Origin: Gracilaria domingensis | Taxonomy: Eukaryota; Rhodophyta; Florideophyceae; Gracilariales; Gracilariaceae | Direction of reading: 5' to 3' | DNA length: 64,000 nt | NCBI GenBank assembly: GCA_022539475.1 | Contig: VCMS01000038.1 | Coordinates: 248,001-312,000 of the forward strand | Shown: piece by piece, positions 10,801-22,041 of the stretch | Position numbering within the stretch: the stretch's first letter is position 1 | Layout of the letters: each line of letters begins with the position of its first letter | The notes under the pieces: generated by a model | Told to the model about the DNA's origin: nothing | The model's database searches: none | What the model saw: only the letters and a program-made list of their open reading frames with translations | Translations under genes and position numbers: made by a program

Positions 10801-12002
10801 GGGGGGACCTGCGTCGAGAACTCTTCTTGAGGAAGCTCCTCCTCGAAAGCAATCACGTAACGGCCATTATCATCCTCCTCCAGTAGCCCGGTACGACCAA
10901 AAGGCATGTTCTGCACGCCGAGGTGAGGGAGTTGCGCTGAAGTGAGTACAGGGTACCGAATCTGGACACGAACCAAAAGAAAGTCGCTGATAAGTTCCCC
11001 TTCTTCAGGTGGTAGCAAAGTGACCTCGTCCGTAATCGGGATGGTGAGGACAGGGTCGCGGTAGAGAGGGGTACCAGACAGCTCGACTTCTTCTGGTGAG
11101 TAACCATCTTCATCTTCCTCATGATCATCTTCATTTCCATTCTTCGCCACTCCCTCTTCTACTTCTACTTCTACACAATCTTCATCTTCTTCGCCGTCCC
11201 TTCCAGAGTTCTTCTCTTCATCTTTTCCATCATTGCCAGATGACAAAAGGGGAGGATCAGGTGGTTGAAGGCTAGTGTCTGTCATGAAACTCTGAAAAGA
11301 CGAGGGATTTGGGACGTGATAGACCGAGTGGCGGTGATCGTCATTCGGCTCAGCTAGACCGCTCAGCTGGTTATCGGCCTCATCGTTGCTGTGGTCAAGA
11401 CTTATAACCATGACATGGTCTTCATGAGCTTCACTTTGCGATGGAACCGCAAAGGGTTCTTCATCAGCCGGTGCAGGTATAGGCCAGCCTACTCCGAAAC
11501 GGACTATTGGTTCGGAACTGTTGTCCAGCTCTAGGACACCCATTTCTGCGTACGGAAGTTCGGAAGTGTGAGGGTGGAGTTGGTCTCCGTCAGTTGGCTG
11601 AGGATAACGACGGTAGACTCGAAAGATAAGATAATCAGGTTGGCGTCTCATATCTTCGGCTCGTAGAAGAACAACGTCATCCCTGACTGGGACAACGAGA
11701 TCGCGTTCATGCTCTTCATCTGATGAAGAGCCTCCGGAGTCGTCGTCGTCTGCACTTTCCTCCGATTCTTCACCGTTCTCAAATTCTCTATTTGCTTCCC
11801 CAGGGGCGTGAGGAGTAGTAATAGCAGGTTCCGGCTCAACATCATTCACATTCAATTGTCTCATACCTTCCTCCAAATCCTGAGGATCAGCAGGGGAGGG
11901 GCTTTCCTGACCGATACTCGTAGCACCAATATTCTCCAGTTCGTTCGCGGATTCCTCTTCGGGTGGTTGTAAGTAGTTTTGTTCTTCATTCATAGTATTC
12001 AA
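7878..12002 (-). pseudogene. pol: E1 Pol: duplicated linker module, RT, RNase H, integrase; one in-frame stop
   Basis: This frame makes the element's DNA copy and inserts it. It has one internal stop, TAA at 9951-9953, where the family normally has a residue just after RT YLDDVVIY. Before the stop are 683 codons: an acidic N-terminal region with two related modules (residues 102-176 and 317-390), then RT with FCVDYRALNQ, LDLFSGYWQ and YLDD (676-679). After it, numbering from 9887, come RNase H (D120, TDHQ near 188), the integrase zinc site (H328, H333, C363, C366) and the integrase triad D393, D453, E489. Domain order and residues are typical of Ty3/gypsy. All active-site residues are present, so the stop looks recent. 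The duplicated modules are not standard gypsy domains. Confidence 0.9.
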
Positions 12003-12134
12003 AGCATATACTGACGCGTCAACTTTTTCTTTCGAGAAAGCGATCGCGTATCCTTCGTCGTCACTCTCCGAACTCTCAGAGAAGAACGACTCTGAAGCGG
12101 AAGTGAAATCCTCACTATCGGTGTGTTCATTCTC

Positions 12135-12723
12135 TTAGTCGAACACTACACCGGAGCGATGGTAATCGAGAGGCAGAACAGCAGATGCGGCCTCAAATTG
12201 CATAGAAACGTGCTGAGTACCGAGGTCCAAGCAGGCTTGGAGGGACTCAAGAGCAGGACAGCCAACAATCACATTGAAGGGAGGCTTCTCAAAGACCAGG
12301 AAATCCAACGGGACAGGGAGAGAACTAAACTCGAGGGGAACATCGTGAAGGCTTCCGCGAACTAACGATTTGGTCCCGTCTGCAACGACAATCCTCCTAC
12401 TCGACGGTTTTATCTCCAATCTCGAACGATAACCGGTTGCATAATGCAATAGAAATTAGGTTCGGGATAGCACCAGAATCCAGCGCCGCCTGGGAACTAG
12501 TGCCATACACAGTAACATTCACCACTTTGAGAGTCTGAGGGAGTGAATGAGTATGAGCGTAACTGACACGCCTTGACGAGAGACCTCTGGAGAGAAATCG
12601 GCGAATGTCTTTCTTGGCCCCGTCCGCATCACCGCGGACTAATTGACCAAAGGTGATGCCAGAAGGGGCTCTCGCCAACTCTTCGTAAATGTTATATTTC
12701 CCAACGTGTTCCTGGATCTTCAC
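12135..12723 (-). pseudogene. E1 aspartic protease region
   Basis: The segment has a retropepsin-like ALDSGAIPNLI active-site motif and, in the next frame, VIVGCPALESL, which fits the second half of the fold (I-x-G). The halves are in different frames around 12400-12450, so a frameshift splits the protease. It lies between the Gag zinc knuckle and Pol, as expected for an enzyme that matures Gag-Pol. Confidence 0.7.
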
Positions 12724-12763
12724 TCTCCGGGACTATCCTTTAGACTTCTTCTCAGTGCCCTTC

Positions 12764-13919
12764 CTAGTCCTTGTCGACTTTTTCGGAGGGCCTTTGGCTT
12801 GCTGAGAAGCAGTCCGGGGGGTGTGGGATTCGGGAAACATTACAGGAGAAATCCCTGAGAGGGCCAGTTCGCGGTTGCTTGGGCAGAGGCTCCCCTTCCG
12901 AGTCTCTTTTTGCGGTGGTAACGGGATCTTCATCATCTGAAGGGTCAGCAATCACAACTGAGACTTGGTTCCCACCTGTGTTCTGGGAACCTCGTTTCTC
13001 ACTCAGCAACTTCTCTTTCTCCGGTTCGGATTTCACACCTTCAAATGCAACTTTTCGCACAACATCAATGTTATTCTTCCTCCAGCACGTAGCTGTAGAG
13101 TGACCTAACTTGCCGCAATTACCACATCGTGTGCCTCGATGTGGATTAAGCTCACAACGTGCCGCAAAGGGACCAGGTTGGCTGCAATACGAACAAACTT
13201 TTTCCGTATCCTGACGTCCGGTGGCAGTCGCAGCGCTCTGAGTCTTCTTCACCAGGAGGTGCAACTGTGCCATCTGGTCAGCCAACTGATCCACTTTCGA
13301 CTCCAGCGGAATTGGACGAGCGGGCTCCTTAGCACGTTGAAGTATATGCTTCGCCAGTGGGAAAGCGTTAAGGGTACCATACGATCCAAGAGCTTTCTTT
13401 CCGCCGACAAAGTCCTTAACGAGGGCCTTCAAGGATTCATAGTCATCTGCTCCACGGAATATGACAAACAAGATCTGCAAACTCCATGACAGCGTTTCGT
13501 AGTAACCCGAACTTAGCTTTCGAGTTAAAACCTGCCTGATCGAATAAAGAGTCCATCTTCTTCAGGGACCCTAGCAGATCGACGTAATCTAAACGCGCCG
13601 AAACTGCACGGCGAATCCTGTCCGCCGGTTCTTCGATTGCACCGAAACGTTCGATCAAAGCGAACTTCACCTTCTGATAGTCCTTTGCTTCAATCGAAAG
13701 AGAGCCATCAGCAGCATAGTTGTCATAGTAGAAGTCAAACGCTTCACCCTCGAGATAGCCGAGCAACTTCATAGCCCGAACACTATCCTCTTCGTTGGGA
13801 ATAGCGACATTCTCAAAGTAAAACAGAAACTTCCTTACGTCGACAGCAGAACCATCCAAGGAAATCACACCAGATTCAGGAGAGCCAGGCCCTCCTCGAG
13901 AGTACCATGTGGACGTCAT
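12764..13919 (-). pseudogene. gag: E1 Gag with CCHC knuckle, frameshifted
   Basis: The capsid precursor starts at the ATG at 13919, twelve bases inside the LTR, and reads across the primer-binding site (residues WYSRGG). A capsid-like helical region (FYFENVAIP, EAFDFYYDNY, LLGSLKKMDSL) runs to about 13470. There the frame breaks: one extra base separates it from the continuation FRGADDYESLKALVKDFVGG. The second part has a canonical CX2CX4HX4C knuckle (CGNCGKLGHSTATC) preceded by a degenerate one (CSYCSQ...). The E2 Gag aligns across the break in a single frame, which supports a one-base mutation and not programmed frameshifting. Confidence 0.85.
13888..13907 (-). other. Putative primer-binding site of E1
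   Basis: Immediately after the 5' LTR the element strand reads TGGTACTCTCGAGGAGGG; the plus strand here is GGCCCTCCTCGAGAGTACCA. Starting with TGG fits pairing with a tRNA 3' CCA. The same 20 bases follow the E2 LTRs. The implied tRNA acceptor end (CGAGAGTACCA) is one I cannot assign to an amino acid. Confidence 0.6.
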
Positions 13920-15200
13920 TTTTGGGGGAAACAGCGCGGGTGGTGACAAACCCAAGGAGAGCGACACAATAAATGCTCGAGACTACCAGATCAAAAGGGG
14001 CGACAAGTTAACGTAGCTCAGATGCCTGCAGGAACAGACAAGATAACCCCAAGATAGTAGAAACTCTCCGCTAACAGGAAGCGAGGAGAGTAATTAAACG
14101 AGAACGTGGTTCGGCGTTCGATGCCGAATGACAACACAACGACAGAATGCAGCGCCAACAGACCAACACACCAAGGCTGTCGGCGGAACAGTAGAATCAG
14201 CAGGGCTCAGGGGTTCGGTCCTGTTGTCGATACCACCATAAACCTAGTAATCAGGCGAGGTGACGACAGAAAGGGAACCAGTGCGATGCGTACCACTGCC
14301 AACGTCCGTCCGAGGGAACGGGAATGTAGATATGATCGCAATATGCGGACGGGCCCAATGAAGGGCAGCACAAGGCGACTGAGTAGGGAACGGTGGGAGA
14401 CCGGGCCGCCGGGAATAAGGAAATGTAGGGAGAAAGGTTGGTGGCAGGGAGGCGCAGACTGCGCTGAGGGAAGGTGGGATTGCCAAAGGAAGGAAGAAAG
14501 GCGAGAGAGGCAAGGATGGGAGGGGGTCGTCGAGGGGGGAAGTGGTCTGCCCGAGTCGAAATGGCTGAGAAGTCTTGGACTCGGAGGTTTATATCTACAC
14601 TGGTGATGCTTCGTATACCCTAAGTTCTAGCATGATCTTCTTGTTGTCTCAAAAACCTAGTGTTGCTCACCATTTCCACAGTGGGTAGTGATGTTAACGT
14701 ACGGTTCTTCGTTATGTTGGCTGGTGGTTGGCCAGTGATGATATGTTGTTAGGTCTTGAACCGATTTGGTAGGTTTTATTCGTGTTCCATATAATGACAT
14801 GATGTTCTGTTGCAATATCTCATCATGTGAATTGGTGTTATTCTATTGTTATCGTTCTCATGCGCGCCGCAGCAGCCGGCGCGCGACTTCATCGTTCTTA
14901 GGCGCCCAGCAGTACGCGGCGCGCACCCTTCTTTTTTCTGCCGCTGCGCCAAAGCGCGCGACCTCATCATCTTCGGCGGCGCGCCGCGGCGCGAGGCGCG
15001 TAGCATTGAGCGCAGACGGAGCGGCAGACGCACGGCCGCGACGGGGTGGCAGACGCATGGCAGCGAGCGCGGACGGGGCGGCGACGGACACAGTTCAGGG
15101 GTGGAGGGTGATTTTATCTCCGGAACGATCTCCGGAGATAAAAAAATCTTTTGGCCGTTTCCAAGGTAGTGCGGGACACTCCCATGGAATTGCGTCTACA
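13908..15200 (-). repeat. 5' LTR of E1 (1293 bp)
   Basis: This is the partner of 5451-6842. It holds the promoter end of the minus-strand element and the Gag start codon (13919). It is followed by the target duplication GGACA at 15201-15205 and has fewer GC-palindrome units than the other LTR. Confidence 0.92.
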
Positions 15201-15205
15201 GGACA

Positions 15206-15664
15206 CATCAGAGAATCAACGCAGATTGTCATTGCTCATAGCAAAGCTGCTAGTGCCTTAGGCGCCTGCTTTGCAGATCTAATCTAGAGCTATTTTGAAG
15301 AATATTCTTATTTTCTGTGCCACATTAGCTTTATTTTGGCAACAAGACCTACCTCAGCATTTATCTGTATCTCGTTAAAAACTTACTTTACGCCATTCTA
15401 AAGGTGACCAGTTGGTACACGGTCAAATCTTACCGCTTATATATAGAATAACGTGTTTTGTTTCAAAGGCGGCACGAAACACAAGTAAAAGTTTTTAAAA
15501 AAAATGCGGCATACAACACGGCGCATTTGTCCTTCTTTTTGGAGATTCAACCTACTTCAGATCACTGACATGCCAACAAATTAAAATTTGCCCAAACAAA
15601 AATCCTTGTAGGCAAACGTTTCGGACATATGCCCAAGCACTACTCTAGAATGCTCTGCAGTTCC
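15206..15664. other. Unique sequence between E1 and E2
   Basis: AT-rich DNA with no open frame of note and no repeat. It was probably part of the original intergenic region, now separated by two retrotransposon insertions. Confidence 0.45.
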
Positions 15665-17629
15665 TGTAAACGTCATTTTTGTACCGAATGCGCAGAATGA
15701 CGCGGGTGGTGACAAACCCAAGGAGGAGGTCGAGAGTACCAGCCTAGAAAGGCGAAACAAACCGATAAATGTAGCTCAGTGGTTTGTAAAAGAAAACAAA
15801 CTGACAACCAACAGGCCTATGCCTGCAAGATTCAATGACAATGGCAAACAAGCAACAACGAACGATAAACCAAACGACCGATCTGCACGAACAAAGAAAC
15901 CAAATAGTACCAGCGTACCAACAGCACTGAACACTTCTAGATGAAAAAACCAACAATCAATACAATAAGTAGAGCTTCAAAGCGCCTACAACTCGAGGCC
16001 TAAGCAATGAGCTCCAACAACTTGACAGACAACTAGATTAGCACCAACACGTACGATCACTCTCTCGGTCACATACGCGGCGCCAACCCAACTGAAAGAC
16101 AGAACACAAGCCCAATCTTAGGGCACTGTTACATAAACACTGAAGAGACGGTGATGTTCAGAACGGGAGGAACAACCTGGTAGATAGTACGGATTTTCCA
16201 GATAGACGGAGACCAAGAACAAGTAAAGCAACTCAAGCAAACCAAATACGATGATAGAGAGAAAGGCAAATCAGCAAAGCAAATGACCAGAATAAACAAA
16301 CAAGAAAGCAATCATCAACAAACAACTGAAGAGTAGCGAGGGCAAACAACAATAGCCGCAGCAGTGCAATACGGGCCCATCGTAGGGCAGCACTGTGCGA
16401 TACAACGGTGTCGGGGTGGGAGACCAAGCCACCCGAAGAGAACGAAAGGGAACCAAAGGAGGAAAGTTGGTGGCAGAGAAAGCACTGACTGTGCTGAAGG
16501 AAGTTGGGGATGCCAAGGGGAAAAGATGGGCTTCACGAAGAACGGGAGTGTGGGGACGAATAATGTAGGTGGTCTGGACTTGATGATCTGGTCTTGATCG
16601 TGTGGTCTGACTGAGATGAGATGACGGCGAGAGTGAGAAGATGAGGGTCTATATAGACAGCCACATGCTGCGGCAGCTTCCAACATTCAATATGACATGT
16701 CACCATCGGTCGTGTGATACACGAATATTAGACACGAAGTTCCATTCCAAGTATTCATGGCAGACGAATGTTCTAGTTGCCGAAACCCTAAGCCAAGAAG
16801 TTGTACTCGCCCTTCTTATTGGGTGCGGGATGCATGCCGGAGTCATTGCTGATACTAGTAGCATGTTGCGTCACACATTATGCGTTGAGGTGGAAGCAGC
16901 CAGGCTCCATGGAGATAGACTAGGTTGAATACATCATCTTGTCATAGCCACGCTGTCTCTCAGCGGCGCTGTCCTGCGCGCATCGGCGCCGTCTATGATA
17001 GAAATTAACGAGAGATCAATTGTGTCGCGTGGAACCACGCGCGAGATTGATGTTGTTGCGGACGTGTCGCGGCAGTGGCAGCATTCGTAGCACTTCACTA
17101 GTAGATCGTGGTGACACAGCATCATATGCGGTGTATAGGTAGCCGCATCACCATGCACTTTGCACACGGTCATAATGACAGTCTCTGTCTGATACGAGTG
17201 TAGCAGCAAAGCCAGAAAGGGCAAGCTCCAGAACAGCACCAAGCAGCGAAATCATAGCGTAACGGCAGCGGGGCGGGTGCGCTGTAGTACGGTGTCCAGG
17301 GGTGCGGCGATGGGCGGAAAGTGAGCAACGAGTGGCGGCACCAATTGCAACAATCTTCGAGGCGGTGGTTGTGTGTGAGGCGTGCGGAAAGAGAGATGAC
17401 ACAGTGCTGCGCGGTCGGCGATGAGCGCAGCTGAAGCACCGCGGTCACTGTGCGGCGGCCTGTTCGGGTCGCTTCGAGACGACGGAGGGAGCGATGGTGA
17501 GCCTCTGCGCTGTCTGGTTGTGCTAAATAAGCAACCAACCCTGCAAACCCTAGTTCCAGCAGTGCACTTTGATGTACGCCGTTCCGCCTCTTTCGTGTCA
17601 TTTGTGGTACTGACGAATCCGCCTTTACA
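15665..17629 (-). repeat. E2 LTR, first copy
   Basis: 1965 bp, TGTAAACG...TTTACA. Its downstream part (near 16370-16520) is recognisably related to the E1 LTR, for example a shared GGTGGGAGACC segment and a shared TTGGTGGCAG segment. The box at 15705-15724 (GGTGGTGACAAACCCAAGGA) is identical to E1. Confidence 0.92.
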
Positions 17630-17645
17630 CACCCCCCAACTCAGC

Positions 17646-17666
17646 GGTCGCTACGCCTGGGCGACC
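17646..17666 (-). other. Hairpin and polypurine tract of E2 (first unit)
   Basis: GGTCGC...GCGACC hairpin, followed on the element strand by GTTGGGGGGTGTG (17630-17642) directly against the LTR, the expected polypurine tract. The second copy is at 21937-21957. It matches the E1 hairpin at 6859-6879. Confidence 0.6.
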
Positions 17667-17750
17667 AAGACGTGGCATAAGCATGATCAATGTTCAACAT
17701 GTGATTGGCAGAGTGAATCTTCGAGTAACGTCTCAACTGAATGGTTTGAA

Positions 17751-19967
17751 TCAAAGCGAACTCATTTGTAGACAGCAGTAGTGTCCAAGCAGATAAGAAG
17801 AAGCAAGCATAAACCGATAGAATGATGAAGAGCAGTGAATAAACGAATGAAGTAGCTGAATCCATTGAGCGATAATGATCAACCATACGAGCTTCTGGTT
17901 TGCGGTAAGGAACGGATTAACTGAGCATACAGAAGATTTCTTCCGGTGAGGGAAGAGACGAAGGTTCACTCGAACCGCAAATTGCAACCGGCGACGAAGA
18001 ATGTGCGAAGTGCGTTCCGATAGCTTCTTTTGACGATCGTTCCTGACAGACACATGACGATTAACAACCAACTTGAATGACTTGGTGCACAACGCTCGTA
18101 CCGGCTTTTTCTCGTAGACTTTTCCACGCTCTGGTGGGCAACTGAGATATTCATAACAAGCAGAAACGTGACTTGATATCCTGTACTTCTTCTTGATAAA
18201 ATCATCGCATATGCTGAAGAGAGTGAAAGACCAGGCAACCATACACTTGGTGAGTAGTGCACTAAGTAACCACTTCTGCATAGCTGTGGAAAACTGAAAC
18301 GGCTTTTGGATACGACTCTCATGTCTAACACGGCACGGAAGATAGTAGAAATGGTGAATCCTCCCTCCATTTTTCTCCCATGCTGTAGGATTCAAGAGAG
18401 GGTACTTGATGTGCGCGGCCAGACGTACGGCCTTTAGACCACAGTCGGAGCAAGAAGAAAGCTCGGATCCTGATTCATGCTGCAAAGAAGAATGATCATT
18501 GTCTTCATGCTTCGCCGAAAGAACTTCTGACTGAATTTCTAGATTCCCGATCTCTGTGAGAGCTGCCAGAGTACTTCCGGATTCACTTTCAAGATTCTCG
18601 AAGACTCCGCTGCAACTGCCTTCTTCATTTCGTTCAGAACGACTAGGTGGAAAGTTATCACTGAAAATCCATGACACTTTAGACTGAGTCTCATGTAAAG
18701 CAACATTGACCATTCTGACAAACTCTTTGTTGAACTTGGGTTTGGCAAAGTGATCCTGCATTCGCATCTTCTTCACTCTCAACTTTTTCTTCTTTACGAG
18801 GCTCTTTTGAATAGTCGCAACAAGGCCCAGAGCATTTTCAGGATATGGATCCTGCTTCTCTTCAATCTTCGTCTCCAATGAAACAACTGGAGAAGCACTG
18901 GAAACCTGAGGTCCACAAAGCTGCTCAGGTAAAAGTATCTCATCGACATCTCGCTTCGTGGTGAGATCTGGGTGATGCTCGTCGAAAGATCCAGTAGCAA
19001 TGGCTGACAAAGCACCTTCTTGTGACTTCTGGTGAGCATCACTGTCCCTTGGAGTCTCTGATACAGATGTCATTTCTTCCGGAGAACAATTGCGGCTGGG
19101 GTCCTCCGTCGACGCCGACCACTTTCGACACGTCTCAAGAACATGAAAAACTTTTCCACACCCATCAACTTGAGTGTCATGGGCTGTTTTCGACCCAAAG
19201 CTTCTCGAATGACCAACAGGCAGTTGAATGTGTGAAGAAAGTCTCTCTTCATCTTGGTCAACCACTGCTGGTTGTGACTTCGTAACCAGTATATGAGGCT
19301 CTTCAACTTCAGCCACCAGCGAATCAATTTTATCATCAGTCGGCACAGTGTTTGTGGAAGAAACCTGTTCCGACTGCTGCGAAATCTGTGGCGAGGGAAG
19401 GCCACTCGGAATGCTGCGTGATTCCCAAGAGTTCTTCCCGACTACGAAAGCTTTCACTAGTCTCTTCAAAGCCTCATAGTCATCGGCACCACGATAGAAA
19501 ACAAACTCAGCAAGCTCGATATGTTCACCAACAGCATTGCCGAGCAATGCAAACTTAGCTTCACTGTCGAGACCTGCTTCTTCGAGCAACAATTCCATCT
19601 TCTTCAAGGATCCTAACATGTCGGCACTATCGAGTCGCACCGACACTGTTTCGTGCGCAATTTTTTTTGGCTCTTCAACAACCCCAAAGTGGTCGATGAA
19701 GGCAGCCTTAACTTCTTCATAGTCCTCTGCTTCATCAGATAGGGAACCATCAATAACATACCAATCGTAGAAGAAGTCAAACGCTTCTCTCCGTAGGTAT
19801 CGCAACAATTTGGCAGCCCGATCAACATTCTTGACCTCAGGTGCCAACACATTCTCAAAGTGTAGGAAGAACTTCTTAACATCACAAGAAGACCCATCAA
19901 AATACATGATTCTGGAGGAAGCAGACGAAAGAACAGGCCCTCCTCGAGAGTACCATGTAAACGTCAT
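17751..19967 (-). CDS. gag: E2 Gag-like protein fused to a relic of the pre-RT region (unit 1)
   Basis: The 738-residue frame starts at the ATG at 19967, exactly twelve bases inside the LTR, and encodes WYSRGG through the primer-binding site. Residues 1-200 align with E1 Gag (FDGSSCDVKKFFLHFENV, EAFDFFYDWY, MLGSLKKMELLLEEAG, YRGADDYEALKRLV). No CCHC knuckle survives. The region after about residue 530 weakly follows the segment just ahead of RT in E1 Pol (KYPLLNP, CMVAWS, a Pro-rich turn, then Lys-rich sequence), and then becomes hydrophobic and unrelated. The simplest reading is an internal deletion that removed protease and pol and kept one long open frame. The open frame extends upstream to 20051 in the LTR (SLGLSPPA), a stretch also readable in E1. 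Confidence 0.8.
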   Translation of the reverse strand: MTFTWYSRGGPVLSSASSRIMYFDGSSCDVKKFFLHFENVLAPEVKNVDRAAKLLRYLRREAFDFFYDWYVIDGSLSDEAEDYEEVKAAFIDHFGVVEEPKKIAHETVSVRLDSADMLGSLKKMELLLEEAGLDSEAKFALLGNAVGEHIELAEFVFYRGADDYEALKRLVKAFVVGKNSWESRSIPSGLPSPQISQQSEQVSSTNTVPTDDKIDSLVAEVEEPHILVTKSQPAVVDQDEERLSSHIQLPVGHSRSFGSKTAHDTQVDGCGKVFHVLETCRKWSASTEDPSRNCSPEEMTSVSETPRDSDAHQKSQEGALSAIATGSFDEHHPDLTTKRDVDEILLPEQLCGPQVSSASPVVSLETKIEEKQDPYPENALGLVATIQKSLVKKKKLRVKKMRMQDHFAKPKFNKEFVRMVNVALHETQSKVSWIFSDNFPPSRSERNEEGSCSGVFENLESESGSTLAALTEIGNLEIQSEVLSAKHEDNDHSSLQHESGSELSSCSDCGLKAVRLAAHIKYPLLNPTAWEKNGGRIHHFYYLPCRVRHESRIQKPFQFSTAMQKWLLSALLTKCMVAWSFTLFSICDDFIKKKYRISSHVSACYEYLSCPPERGKVYEKKPVRALCTKSFKLVVNRHVSVRNDRQKKLSERTSHILRRRLQFAVRVNLRLFPHRKKSSVCSVNPFLTANQKLVWLIIIAQWIQLLHSFIHCSSSFYRFMLASSYLLGHYCCLQMSSL

Positions 19968-21920
19968 TTTTGTACCGAATGCGCAGAATGACGCGGGTGG
20001 TGACAAACCCAAGGAGGAGGTCGAGAGTACCAGCCTAGAAAGGCGAAACAAACCGATAAATGTAGCTCAGTGGTTTGTAAAAGAAAACAAACTGACAACC
20101 AACAGGCCTATGCCTGCAAGATTCAATGACAATGGCAAACAAGCAACAACGAACGATAAACCAAACGACCGATCTGCACGAACAAAGAAACCAAATAGTA
20201 CCAGCGTACCAACAGCACTGAACACTTCTAGATGAAAAAACCAACAATCAATACAATAAGTAGAGCTTCAAAGCGCCTACAACTCGAGGCCTAAGCAATG
20301 AGCTCCAACAACTTGACAGACAACTAGATTAGCACCAACACGTACGATCACTCTCTCGGTCACATACGCGGCGCCAACCCAACTGAAAGACAGAACACAA
20401 GCCCAATCTTAGGGCACTGTTACATAAACACTGAAGAGACGGTGATGTTCAGAACGGGAGGAACAACCTGGTAGATAGTACGGATTTTCCAGATAGACGG
20501 AGACCAAGAACAAGTAAAGCAACTCAAGCAAACCAAATACGATGATAGAGAGAAAGGCAAATCAGCAAAGCAAATGACCAGAATAAACAAACAAGAAAGC
20601 AATCATCAACAAACAACTGAAGAGTAGCGAGGGCAAACAACAATAGCCGCAGCAGTGCAATACGGGCCCATCGTAGGGCAGCACTGTGCGATACAACGGT
20701 GTCGGGGTGGGAGACCAAGCCACCCGAAGAGAACGAAAGGGAACCAAAGGAGGAAAGTTGGTGGCAGAGAAAGCACTGACTGTGCTGAAGGAAGTTGGGG
20801 ATGCCAAGGGGAAAAGATGGGCTTCACGAAGAACGGGAGTGTGGGGACGAATAATGTAGGTGGTCTGGACTTGATGATCTGGTCTTGATCGTGTGGTCTG
20901 ACTGAGATGAGATGACGGCGAGAGTGAGAAGATGAGGGTCTATATAGACAGCCACATGCTGCGGCAGCTTCCAACATTCAATATGACATGTCACCATCGG
21001 TCGTGTGATACACGAATATTAGACACGAAGTTCCATTCCAAGTATTCATGGCAGACGAATGTTCTAGTTGCCGAAACCCTAAGCCAAGAAGTTGTACTCG
21101 CCCTTCTTATTGGGTGCGGGATGCATGCCGGAGTCATTGCTGATACTAGTAGCATGTTGCGTCACACATTATGCGTTGAGGTGGAAGCAGCCAGGCTCCA
21201 TGGAGATAGACTAGGTTGAATACATCATCTTGTCATAGCCACGCTGTCTCTCAGCGGCGCTGTCCTGCGCGCATCGGCGCCGTCTATGATAGAAATTAAC
21301 GAGAGATCAATTGTGTCGCGTGGAACCACGCGCGAGATTGATGTTGTTGCGGACGTGTCGCGGCAGTGGCAGCATTCGTAGCACTTCACTAGTAGATCGT
21401 GGTGACACAGCATCATATGCGGTGTATAGGTAGCCGCATCACCATGCACTTTGCACACGGTCATAATGACAGTCTCTGTCTGATACGAGTGTAGCAGCAA
21501 AGCCAGAAAGGGCAAGCTCCAGAACAGCACCAAGCAGCGAAATCATAGCGTAACGGCAGCGGGGCGGGTGCGCTGTAGTACGGTGTCCAGGGGTGCGGCG
21601 ATGGGCGGAAAGTGAGCAACGAGTGGCGGCACCAATTGCAACAATCTTCGAGGCGGTGGTTGTGTGTGAGGCGTGCGGAAAGAGAGATGACACAGTGCTG
21701 CGCGGTCGGCGATGAGCGCAGCTGAAGCACCGCGGTCACTGTGCGGCGGCCTGTTCGGGTCGCTTCGAGACGACGGAGGGAGCGATGGTGAGCCTCTGCG
21801 CTGTCTGGTTGTGCTAAATAAGCAACCAACCCTGCAAACCCTAGTTCCAGCAGTGCACTTTGATGTACGCCGTTCCGCCTCTTTCGTGTCATTTGTGGTA
21901 CTGACGAATCCGCCTTTACA
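19956..21920 (-). repeat. E2 LTR, shared middle copy
   Basis: It acts as 5' LTR for the internal region 17630-19955 and 3' LTR for 21921-24246. It lies exactly 4291 bp from the first copy, and all compared stretches are identical. Confidence 0.92.
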
Positions 21921-22041
21921 CACCCCCCAACTCAGCGGTCGCTACGCCTGGGCGACCAAGACGTGGCATAAGCATGATCAATGTTCAACATGTGATTGGC
22001 AGAGTGAATCTTCGAGTAACGTCTCAACTGAATGGTTTGAA

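Larger units (their letters stand above)
5451..15200 (-). mobile_element. Ty3/gypsy LTR retrotransposon E1, full length
   Basis: Two related LTRs (5451-6842 and 13908-15200) begin TGTGGACG and end in CCACA or CTACA. They are flanked by a perfect 5-bp target duplication, GGACA (5446-5450 and 15201-15205). Reading on the minus strand, the order is 5' LTR, primer-binding site, Gag, protease, RT, RNase H, integrase, an extra ORF, polypurine tract, 3' LTR. RT before integrase places it in Ty3/gypsy (Metaviridae type). The copy is inactive as it stands: Gag has a frameshift near 13470, the protease region changes frame, and an in-frame TAA sits at 9951-9953 just after the RT YLDD motif. The LTRs differ mainly in the copy number of an internal GC-rich repeat. 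Confidence 0.93.
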
